Below are positions 53,110 through 61,137 of a stretch of 64,000 nucleotides of DNA, one piece after another (within the stretch, counting starts at the first letter, position 1; each line of letters starts with the position of its first letter). The translations under genes and the position numbers were made by a program. Origin of the DNA: Bacillota bacterium. Its GTDB lineage: Bacteria; Bacillota_I; Bacilli_A; Izemoplasmatales; UBA1188. Below the pieces are notes generated by a model. The model was not told the DNA's origin, did not search any database, and saw nothing but the letters and a program-made list of their open reading frames with translations. The DNA is taken from assembly GCA_023410715.1 (NCBI GenBank), contig JAEYPN010000016.1:23321-87320 (forward strand). The letters are read 5' to 3'.

Positions 53110-53778
53110 CTAGATAGATTTTGTAAATTTTAAAAATTTTTTAAATATTCCATCTTTTGGTTCAATCGTAAATTCCATATATTCTTTACTAATTGGATGA
53201 TAAAAACCTAGTTTGTAGCAACATAAGCCTAATTCATTACCTGATATTTTACTGCCATATTTTGAATCACCATAAAGCGGATAATTTCTTGAGGCAAATT
53301 GAATTCTAATTTGATGAAATCTTCCCGTTAAAAGTTCAACGTCAACTAAGGTCAAATTATTAACAGTTTCTAATACATGATAATTAAGTTCAGCTTTTTT
53401 TCCATCCTTATTTATATAAGCAATTTTTTTATCTTCATTTTTGCTGATGTAATCAACTAAATGACCATCACCTAAAAGCTCTCCTTCTATAACCGCATAG
53501 TAAGATTTTTTAAAACGATGCTCTAAAATATCTAAGGATAATCTACTAGCTGCTTTAGACGTTCTTGCAAAAACCATTATTCCTGAAGTGTTGCGATCAA
53601 GTCTATGCACTAGACCAATAAAAGCTTCACCTGGTTTGTTATATTTCTCTTTAATATAACTTTTAACCATATCAAGTAAGTTTTCATCGCTTGATATGTC
53701 TCCTTGTGATAATACTCCTGCCTTTTTTTCAACGACCACAAGATGATTATCTTCATATAAAATATTAAGATTATTCAT
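53110..53778 (-). CDS. RluA family RNA pseudouridine synthase
   Basis: A 222-residue enzyme with the catalytic motif LVHRLDRNTSGIMVFART (Asp of RLD), the early ILYEDNHLVVVEKKAG, and LLTGRFHQIRIQFASRNYPLYGD. There is no N-terminal S4 domain, so it is of the short type; the target uridine is unknown. It overlaps the upstream hydrolase gene by 8 nt. Confidence 0.9.
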   Translation of the reverse strand: MNNLNILYEDNHLVVVEKKAGVLSQGDISSDENLLDMVKSYIKEKYNKPGEAFIGLVHRLDRNTSGIMVFARTSKAASRLSLDILEHRFKKSYYAVIEGELLGDGHLVDYISKNEDKKIAYINKDGKKAELNYHVLETVNNLTLVDVELLTGRFHQIRIQFASRNYPLYGDSKYGSKISGNELGLCCYKLGFYHPISKEYMEFTIEPKDGIFKKFLKFTKSI

Positions 53779-54463
53779 TAAGTTCCTCCTTAATAATTTT
53801 TACAACTTCATCTCTTGCGTCTTTAATTAAAAAGTGAGTACCATTTAACAAATAAAACTTCGGATTAGGTAAATTATTTTTTATTTCTAATGCATGGGAA
53901 TATTTAACCATATCTTTATTACCATAAAACAAAATTGCTTTTGCATTTACACTTCGTAATCTACTAATTTTTATTCTTGGTTCATTAAGCATTAATTTAA
54001 GTAATTTATGTTTAGATTTTGCCTTATTATTAAATAAGGATGAAATTTTATTAACAATGGCCATTATTTTAATGCCATTTATAACTGCTTTTTTTAATCC
54101 TTTAGGACTAATATTTAAACCAATCATAAAAAGTTTATTAATTATGTTTGTTTCCATGCTGGCAAGCAGTCCAACTATTGCTCCATCACTAAAACCAATA
54201 AAATTACATTTAGGGATATCAAGTGATGTTAAAAGATTAATTAAATCTTCTTTCATTAATTCATAACTAATTTCTTCGCCAGTACTTTCACCTTGCATGC
54301 GTGAATCAATTGTTATTATATATTGTTCTTTAAAATAAGGATATATTTCATCAAAAATATGAAGATTTTCACCATTGCCATGCATGAAAACTAGTGGTAA
54401 CTTATTACTTTTTTCACCATAAATCTCATAATGAATCAATGCATCATTTGTTTTTAAGATCAT
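53771..54463 (-). CDS. Alpha/beta hydrolase
   Basis: A 230-residue alpha/beta hydrolase: oxyanion motif LVFMHGNGENLHIF, nucleophile Ser in NFIGFSDGAIVG, acid in ILFYGNKDMVKYS, and catalytic His in LNGTHFLI. No signal peptide. The substrate is unknown. It is co-transcribed with the pseudouridine synthase. Confidence 0.82.
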   Translation of the reverse strand: MILKTNDALIHYEIYGEKSNKLPLVFMHGNGENLHIFDEIYPYFKEQYIITIDSRMQGESTGEEISYELMKEDLINLLTSLDIPKCNFIGFSDGAIVGLLASMETNIINKLFMIGLNISPKGLKKAVINGIKIMAIVNKISSLFNNKAKSKHKLLKLMLNEPRIKISRLRSVNAKAILFYGNKDMVKYSHALEIKNNLPNPKFYLLNGTHFLIKDARDEVVKIIKEELNE

Positions 54464-54547
54464 ATGCTACGCTCCTATTATTTACAATAGTATAACATAT
54501 TTATTTACTATTCTATTCGAATAATTAATTTATATTACAATAAAAGT

Positions 54548-54575
54548 AAAAAAAGTGATAAAACTCACTTTTTTT
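54548..54575. terminator. Terminator after the lipoprotein glycosidase pair
   Basis: AAAAAAAGTGA pairs with TCACTTTTTTT around TAAAAC. On the minus strand it follows the glycosidase gene; being symmetric it could work both ways. Confidence 0.8.
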
Positions 54576-54643
54576 GGCTAATATGTATTTTTTTTCTTTA
54601 TAATTATTGTTTTATTTAAGTTTTTTGTTTAAATATCTTAAAT

Positions 54644-56548
54644 TTATTTAGAAGAAACCATAATAGGGCAATTTATTAATGTAACATAATCATTGTCAAT
54701 ATATCCGTAAACATATATTCTATAAGGTCCTTCTTCAATTGGTGTAGTAAACATAAATTTTCCATCTACTAGCGTAAATTTTACATTTAAAACACTAGGA
54801 ATTACTCTTTCTTCATAAGGAACTTCTCTTCTTAGTTCTAAAACATATGTTATTTCTTCATCTTTTAAATATTCCCAGTCTAATGTAACTGTAGATAAGG
54901 TATTAGGTTTTACATAAATTGATTTTTCTGGTTGATTACCATTAACATATATTTCTTTTAAATATGGCATTAATGTTGCTTGCTCATTTTTCCAGCCACT
55001 ACTAAGTAGATAATATGACATTGTTTTTCGACCTTCATAGATTAAGCCATACCAACTATGGGTAATTCTAAATGAACCGGTATCTTTAAACGCAAAAGAT
55101 CCTAAACAATTTTTATCTTCATTAGCTTTAATAATATTTAAATATCTATCTAAATAAATCAAACCTTTTTCATAGTTGTTATACTCAAATGGCGCGCCCC
55201 AGGTTGTTTTACTTACCTGATCAGGAGCGTTAGTCGCATACTCTGTAATCATGTATGGGCCTGGATAAACTGAAGTTATATCTGGTGTCTTATCAATTCC
55301 TTTATACACATTGTAAGAGTAGATATCAATATGCGGGCAATATGCTTTTAAGTAATTAATTTTCGTTGTTGAAGAACCTGCTAAAATAGCGACAGTTGGA
55401 TGATATGGATCAATTTCATGAGCTGCTTTTGCGACATCATTAATAGCTTGATAAATGTATTTATAATCACTTATGTTAGAATTTTCAACCTCATTACCAA
55501 TCGCCCAAGCAAGAACTGCTGGATGATCCTTAAATGCTTTGATGGTCTCAATCATCTCTTCTTTTTGTTTTTCGACCTTTTCAGGATTATATTCATAAAT
55601 TGCTTCAGTTGTTTCATGTAGTAACCATAAACCAGGAATTACTTTAATTCCAAGTTCATATGCTCTGTCAAATAAAGCTTCTGATGTACCAATAACTGTA
55701 CTATAAGTTCTAACAGTATTAACACCAGCTTCAGCCATTAATTCAAGTTCATTAATTCCACAAATCCCATTAACATAGTAAGGCTCTCCATCAACTGTTA
55801 AATAATGAGATAAATTAGTTTTATCCATGACAATACTAGTTACTGATGTTGGCTCAAAAAGTTCGCTACCTTTAATTATTTCGGGACTTGGGGTATTAGT
55901 CATTTCAATGTTTCTTACAAAATACATTGAATCAATACTTATAAGTTCATTATCAAGTGACTGAACAGTGATAGAATTTGTACTTCCTTTAGTAAAATAA
56001 TACGTACCAATAAATACCCAAACATTATTATTAACTGTTTGATCAATAAATTTTGAACTATCTCTTGACTCACCACCGTTATATTTAATAGTTAAAGGAA
56101 TATAATTTGTGGCATTATCTAGTTTTGGATAGGAAATATAAATCAAATAATATCCAGCTCTTTTAACATTTGGGGTAAAAGTTACACTAAACTCCCTGCC
56201 TTCTACTGATGTTAGAAATGAGCCATTATCAACGCTTGAATCATTTGTAAAATATCTATATGCATTTTTAAATGTTACTTCCTTGTTAATATCATCAAGT
56301 AATATTGAATTACCTGAATAAACACCACTAGGTCTTGGATCATTTTCTTTAGGAGATGAAATAACTTCCTTTTTGGTTATCGAAGTACTTGTACTTGATG
56401 TTAAATTCTTTGTTGTGTTACTTGAAGTAGTTTTATCCGTAATTTTATTTGTGGTTTTACTAAAACTAGTCGAAACACTTGTCTTATTACATGCTGAAAG
56501 CATTAAACAAGCAACAAGCAACATAAAACATATAATTCTTTTTTTCAT
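54644..56548 (-). CDS. Lipoprotein glycosidase: golvesin-like domain plus TIM barrel (copy A)
   Basis: A 634-residue surface lipoprotein. The signal peptide ends in LMLSAC with Cys20; a Ser/Thr-rich linker follows to ~65. Residues ~80-212 form a golvesin C-terminal-like carbohydrate/cell-surface domain (AGYYLIYISYPKLDNATNY, FIDQTVNNNVWVFIGTYYF). Residues ~245-540 are a GH2/GH5-like TIM barrel: GICGINELELMAEAGVNTVR, acid/base Glu353 in WAIGNEVE, nucleophile Glu436 in YMITEYAT. The C-terminal ~90 residues look like an Ig-like domain. The substrate is an external polysaccharide, not identifiable. It is the second of two tandem paralogues, 30 nt apart. Confidence 0.82.
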   Translation of the reverse strand: MKKRIICFMLLVACLMLSACNKTSVSTSFSKTTNKITDKTTSSNTTKNLTSSTSTSITKKEVISSPKENDPRPSGVYSGNSILLDDINKEVTFKNAYRYFTNDSSVDNGSFLTSVEGREFSVTFTPNVKRAGYYLIYISYPKLDNATNYIPLTIKYNGGESRDSSKFIDQTVNNNVWVFIGTYYFTKGSTNSITVQSLDNELISIDSMYFVRNIEMTNTPSPEIIKGSELFEPTSVTSIVMDKTNLSHYLTVDGEPYYVNGICGINELELMAEAGVNTVRTYSTVIGTSEALFDRAYELGIKVIPGLWLLHETTEAIYEYNPEKVEKQKEEMIETIKAFKDHPAVLAWAIGNEVENSNISDYKYIYQAINDVAKAAHEIDPYHPTVAILAGSSTTKINYLKAYCPHIDIYSYNVYKGIDKTPDITSVYPGPYMITEYATNAPDQVSKTTWGAPFEYNNYEKGLIYLDRYLNIIKANEDKNCLGSFAFKDTGSFRITHSWYGLIYEGRKTMSYYLLSSGWKNEQATLMPYLKEIYVNGNQPEKSIYVKPNTLSTVTLDWEYLKDEEITYVLELRREVPYEERVIPSVLNVKFTLVDGKFMFTTPIEEGPYRIYVYGYIDNDYVTLINCPIMVSSK

Positions 56549-56578
56549 CTTTACTCCTTATTGCTTTTGTATATTAAT

Positions 56579-58534
56579 TTATTGTACACTTATTGGAATA
56601 TTTGCAAACGTAACGTAATCATCGCCAATATATGCATAAACATAAATTCGATAATTTCCCTTAGTTGGGGTCGTAAAGCTATAAATCCCAGCGCTAGTTG
56701 ATTTAAAAGCAATATCTAAAACTGCTGGAACATTATTTACAGAAGTCGCAACTTCTTTTCTAATTTCAACCACATAATTAACGCTCGCTCCATTTAAATT
56801 TTTTAATTCAATACGAAGGTTTGTAAGAGCTTGTGCATCTAAAACAACTGAATCAGAAGCCACTTTATTGTTAACATATATATTAGAGATATAAGGATTT
56901 ATTGGATTTTCTTCATTATTCCAAGCTGATGACATGTAATAATATTGTAGAGTTTTACGATCATTATAAATTAAGCCGTACCAAGTATGGGTTACTCTAA
57001 ATGATCCAGTATCCTTAAACGCAAATGAACCAACGCAGTTTTTATCTTTGTAGTTATAAATATAATCAATATATCTTGATTTATATAGTTCGCCCTTTTC
57101 TTTATTATTTGGCTCTAAAATAACATCCCAACTTGTTTTAGTTTTTGTTTCTGAAGGTTGGTTAAGCGCAAATTCAGTTACCATATAAGGTCCAGGGAAA
57201 ATAGATGTATTAGTTTGTACATTACCAATATGAATATAAGAGTTATAACCAATCATATCAATGTGGTTACAGTATTTCATAATATTTTTAATTTTATCAG
57301 TGCTACTACCAGCTAAGACAGCCATTGTTGGTCTATATGGATCAAGTTCTTTAACCATTCTTGCAAGATCATTCATGGCATAGTATATATTTTCTTTATG
57401 AACTGAAGTAGAAATATCAACTTCATTACCTATAGCCCAACATAAAACTGCTGGATGATCTTTAAAGGCTGTTACAACTTTCTTAATATTATCAAATTGT
57501 TCTTTTACTTCATTAGGATTGTTATAGTATGTGAAATTAGCTGTTTCATGATTCATCCATAAACCAACCATAATTTTCATCCCAAGCTCTTGGGCTTTAT
57601 CTAAAATAGCTTTAGTAGTAACAAGATCAGCACTATATGTTCTTGCTGTGTTACATCCAGCTTCAGCCATTAATTCTAATTCATCAACACCACAAATTCC
57701 ATTTACAAAGTAGTCTTCACCATTAACTCTTAAATAGCTTGAGCGTGTTTTTTTATCCATAACAATATTAGTAACAGAAGTCGCATCAAAATATCGACCA
57801 GTTTTTATATTATCTTCGCTTGTAATAGTATCAGATGCGCCTGTAAGTTGGAAGAATGCTGAATCAAGTGAAACAATGCCTTCTGCGGCATCACGGATAG
57901 TAACATTATTTTGATTACCTTGTTTAAAGAAATAAGTTCCAACGTATACCCATACTCCTTGATTTATCGTTTGATCAAGATAACGGTTATAATCATTATT
58001 TTCACCACCATTATATGTAACTTCTAAACTTACATAATTTGTGGCATCATCAATATTTGCAAATGATAAATAAACCCGATAATTTCCTGATGTTTCAATT
58101 GTTGGTGAAATGGTCGCGGTAAATTCTTTACCATGAACTGAAGTAATAAATGATCCACCGTCAATATTTTCATCAGTTGTTTCATATACATAAGCATTTT
58201 TATATTTAAATTCTTTGTTTTTATCATCAATTAATACATTAGCTTTTGTATATGTGCCAGCACTTCTTAAGTCATTTTCAATTGGTGTCGAAACAACACT
58301 TTTTTTAGTTGTGCTTGTCACAAAAGTTTTTGACCCCTCACTTTTTGTAGTTACACTATTCGTTGTAACTTGGTTAGTAATTGTCGTGCTATCTTTTTTA
58401 CTTGTACTACTTAAAGTAGTTGTTTTAGATGTTGTATAACTTTTACTAGTCGTTTTAGTAACACTTATACTTTCACAAGCCATAAGCATCATACAAATAG
58501 TAAATATTAATAAATTAACCGCAAATTTTTTCAT
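56579..58534 (-). CDS. Lipoprotein glycosidase: golvesin-like domain plus TIM barrel (copy B)
   Basis: A 651-residue paralogue of the next gene with the same order: lipobox MMLMAC (Cys20), a longer Thr/Ser/Lys linker to ~80, golvesin-like domain ~95-230 (YLDQTINQGVWVYVGTYFF), TIM barrel ~260-560 with acid/base Glu371 in WAIGNEVD and nucleophile Glu454 in YMVTEFALN, and a C-terminal Ig-like domain. First gene of the pair, with a SigA-like promoter. AAAGGA precedes the ATG. The pair arose by tandem duplication; identity is moderate, so the copies may have split substrate range. Confidence 0.82.
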   Translation of the reverse strand: MKKFAVNLLIFTICMMLMACESISVTKTTSKSYTTSKTTTLSSTSKKDSTTITNQVTTNSVTTKSEGSKTFVTSTTKKSVVSTPIENDLRSAGTYTKANVLIDDKNKEFKYKNAYVYETTDENIDGGSFITSVHGKEFTATISPTIETSGNYRVYLSFANIDDATNYVSLEVTYNGGENNDYNRYLDQTINQGVWVYVGTYFFKQGNQNNVTIRDAAEGIVSLDSAFFQLTGASDTITSEDNIKTGRYFDATSVTNIVMDKKTRSSYLRVNGEDYFVNGICGVDELELMAEAGCNTARTYSADLVTTKAILDKAQELGMKIMVGLWMNHETANFTYYNNPNEVKEQFDNIKKVVTAFKDHPAVLCWAIGNEVDISTSVHKENIYYAMNDLARMVKELDPYRPTMAVLAGSSTDKIKNIMKYCNHIDMIGYNSYIHIGNVQTNTSIFPGPYMVTEFALNQPSETKTKTSWDVILEPNNKEKGELYKSRYIDYIYNYKDKNCVGSFAFKDTGSFRVTHTWYGLIYNDRKTLQYYYMSSAWNNEENPINPYISNIYVNNKVASDSVVLDAQALTNLRIELKNLNGASVNYVVEIRKEVATSVNNVPAVLDIAFKSTSAGIYSFTTPTKGNYRIYVYAYIGDDYVTFANIPISVQ

Positions 58535-58555
58535 AAATACATTCCTTTCATCTTA

Positions 58556-58584
58556 ATTCTACATTTTTTTTTACGCTTTGTAAA
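58556..58584 (-). promoter_or_regulatory. SigA promoter of the lipoprotein glycosidase pair
   Basis: TTTACA (58579-58584), 17 nt, TAGAAT (58556-58561) on the minus strand, about 22 nt before the ATG. Confidence 0.65.
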
Positions 58585-58631
58585 CAAAATAATTTTCGAA
58601 AACCTTTTAGAGTTGAAAATATTTATTAAGT

Positions 58632-58643
58632 GCGAAATTTCGC
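58632..58643. promoter_or_regulatory. Perfect 12-bp palindrome upstream of the glycosidase promoter
   Basis: GCGAAATTTCGC reads the same on both strands, 47 nt upstream of the -35 box, in sequence otherwise poor in G and C. It may be an operator; the regulator is not known. Confidence 0.35.
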
Positions 58644-59248
58644 TATTTTAACGATGGAAAATACTAGAAAAATATACTTAATAAACGTATTATTTTATCT
58701 AAACTAATCCTATATACTGCATAATCATTTTTTTGAAAATGAAATTCTACACTAATTATTTGAATTTAAGTAAACTGTACTTATATGGGTTGTTTTATCA
58801 AAACTATTATCAAGATTATTTCTTTTATAATTTTAAAATTTACAAGTAATAAGTTACTGTAACTTTCGTTGTTAAATTCGTCCTCTCAAATAAAGTGTTA
58901 GTATCTTTTATGTTTATAAAAAATTTACTTTATTTATTAAAGCTTTTCTATTCATAATAATCATTAAATCCTCAGTCGAATATTTTTCTACTTACATGTA
59001 ACACATATTTTGTCTTATATGCAAAATGTTTGATTGTTAACTTTTTGTAATGTTTTTTATTTTTTTCTATTAAATAATTATTCTTTTTTATATGCGTTCC
59101 ATTTCTTAATATAATTCTATTAGCTTTATATATATAAATCAATTAACTTATATAAAAACCATTTTGACATTGTTGAACTTCTTTTAAACGCTTGTCAATA
59201 TAACGTTTCAGATAATTTAAAATTATGTTTTTTATTTTAATGATTAAA

Positions 59249-59277
59249 TAAAAAAAGAGAATAGCTTAGCTACTCTC
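59249..59277 (-). terminator. Terminator of the TIR/RyR operon
   Basis: On the minus strand GAGAGTAGC pairs with GCTATTCTC (one G-U pair) around TAA, followed by TTTTTTTATTT. The stop codon of the last gene lies near the stem base. Confidence 0.8.
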
Positions 59278-61137
59278 TCTTAATAACTTATGCAGATAAT
59301 CCATAATCAAATAATCATATTCAATTACGTCATAACACTGTTTAAATTTATCTTCCTTATAACCTTTTTCTTTTAATAATCTAATCGAATCTAATTCTAA
59401 GTCATGTAATCCTTTCATGGTTGTAAGACATGCATGCCGTTTTTTCTCAATATTTTTTCTTATTACTTTGCCATTATCATTTATATAAATATCACTTTTC
59501 TTCATTGGCAAGAAATTATTCATTATATAGAAAGCATTCCATCTATTATGTTCAATTTCATTAAGCTTATTTCTTTTTGGCTTTAAAATATTTAAATATT
59601 GTTCTTCCGTCATATTTTTAATATCTTCTTTTGTTAAACCGAGATAACTTAACTTAACATCAATATTATATGCCGCATAACGATTAGATTCTTTTTCAAA
59701 AAAACCAAGTTTATTCCATTCCTCACTTATTAATTCTAGGTTATCTAAAGATATTCCTAAGTATAAAGCATTAATTTTTTTAGCAATTTTGTCAAGTTCT
59801 TGATCAATTAATATTTTTTTTGATAAAACATTTTTCTTATCACCAAAATATGTAATGTGACTATCAAATAAATCTTTATTAAAAGCTGATTTATCTTCTA
59901 ATTTAACAAAAATATGATAATTATTATAATTATTTTCTTTTAAATAAGCATTAAGTTCCAAGGCTGTTTCTGCATTAAACTTATCACTTCCTAAAGCCAC
60001 TACAATAAATGAATAATCTTTAATTAGATTTATTATTTTAGATTTAAATGAATAACTGAGTATGTCTAGATTATCAAAAGTTATTTGATCTTTTGAAATA
60101 TTATCAATTTTTTCATAATATTCACTACTCTCATAGTTATCTAATTCCCATAAAGCATAGTATTGACCAATAAAGCGTTCCTTTTCAACTAACATGTTTT
60201 GATCAAAAACAAAAGCCTCAAACCTTGTGTCTTCAAATTGATTATTAATTAACATTTGGCGTAAAATCTTTTTATTGGTATTACCAAATCCCAAAAATAT
60301 TCCATTAACATCTTTATATTCAGGTTTAAGATAGTTTACAAGCGGATTATTAATAATAAAATCTTGAACAATAAGTTCTGAAAGACTAAAGAAATTAATA
60401 TCTCCTCTTGTTTCTTGTTTTAAGCCAAACCAATCAGTTTTGTTTTCTGCTTCGTAATTAGCATATATTTTTGTATGGGGGAAATTCATCTTTTTAATAT
60501 TCAAAGCGTCATTAAGATTTTTAATATCATTACCTTCTATAATAATTATATCTGATTCACTTTTTAAAATCCCTGCTTTTAAAAGAGTCTTTTCATTAAT
60601 TTTTCCTTTAGTTACATTAATGTTTTTAGATATAAGTTCTTTAAATAATGAATCATCTTCTGTGATTAAAACAGATTCATTATTCATTTTATTCACAAAC
60701 ATAAAGGCATATTCATTATCACCAATCACAATATAATGTTTTTTCTTAATAACCTTCTTAATCCTTATTTGATTACGAATATAATTATGAACTAGTATAA
60801 CAATTAATAAAGCTGTTGAAAAACTAGCTGTTAAATAAAGCAAAGTAAGCGCGATTGAATAAAGCAGATTATCTAAAATTACATTAGTAAAAATAATACT
60901 GTCAATCGAGAAAGCAAACATTTTAACTGAGGAAAAAAAAGCTCTTAAAATATTAATATGTATTTTAAAATCTTGTGTTTTAGTATTCACATATAAATGA
61001 AGGATAAATCCAACTATAAAAACTGGAATATAAACCCATAATAAATGTTTGTTTATTTCTTTAGGCTTTTTTATTAAAATTAAAGCGGTAACCCCAAACA
61101 ATATAACAATCGCAAAAATTGCTAAAAAATTAATCAT
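59266..61137 (-). CDS. Membrane protein with tandem RCK/TrkA-N-like domains and C-terminal RyR-like domain
   Basis: 623 aa. Residues ~1-120 hold three to four hydrophobic segments (FLAIFAIVILFGVTALIL, LLWVYIPVFIVGFILHL, SIALTLLYLTASFSTALLIVI-type) and no K-channel TVGYG filter. Residues ~134-270 form a first Rossmann domain like RCK/TrkA-N (KKHYIVIGDNEYAFMFVNKM, ISKNINVTKGKINEKTLLKA, SDIIIIEGNDIKNLNDAL); ~277-445 a second (GIFLGFGNTNKKILRQML). The C terminus ~520-600 resembles a bacterial RyR domain: NEIEHNRWNAFYIMNNF and EKKRHACLTTMKGL. Its ATG overlaps the stop of the TIR gene (ATGATTAA), with AAGGA upstream, so the two are coupled. A nucleotide-gated channel or membrane effector is my inference. 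Confidence 0.75.
   Translation of the reverse strand: MINFLAIFAIVILFGVTALILIKKPKEINKHLLWVYIPVFIVGFILHLYVNTKTQDFKIHINILRAFFSSVKMFAFSIDSIIFTNVILDNLLYSIALTLLYLTASFSTALLIVILVHNYIRNQIRIKKVIKKKHYIVIGDNEYAFMFVNKMNNESVLITEDDSLFKELISKNINVTKGKINEKTLLKAGILKSESDIIIIEGNDIKNLNDALNIKKMNFPHTKIYANYEAENKTDWFGLKQETRGDINFFSLSELIVQDFIINNPLVNYLKPEYKDVNGIFLGFGNTNKKILRQMLINNQFEDTRFEAFVFDQNMLVEKERFIGQYYALWELDNYESSEYYEKIDNISKDQITFDNLDILSYSFKSKIINLIKDYSFIVVALGSDKFNAETALELNAYLKENNYNNYHIFVKLEDKSAFNKDLFDSHITYFGDKKNVLSKKILIDQELDKIAKKINALYLGISLDNLELISEEWNKLGFFEKESNRYAAYNIDVKLSYLGLTKEDIKNMTEEQYLNILKPKRNKLNEIEHNRWNAFYIMNNFLPMKKSDIYINDNGKVIRKNIEKKRHACLTTMKGLHDLELDSIRLLKEKGYKEDKFKQCYDVIEYDYLIMDYLHKLLRESS

Larger units (their letters stand above)
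58535..59248. other. Gene-free AT-rich region of about 0.7 kb
   Basis: It holds the promoter of the glycosidase pair and a 12-bp palindrome near its left end, and the terminator of the TIR operon at its right end. The central ~550 nt show no credible reading frame, RNA or strong hairpin. Confidence 0.6.

Noticed and set aside
58660..59240. Hidden small gene or RNA between the glycosidase pair and the TIR operon
   Set aside because: Frames are short, without ribosome binding sites, and no strong hairpins are present; only AT-rich sequence remains.
59266..61137. Ordinary potassium channel (Kch/TrkA-type) annotation
   Set aside because: There is no TVGYG filter and the first ~120 residues do not follow the two-helix-plus-pore-loop pattern; only the cytoplasmic domains resemble RCK.
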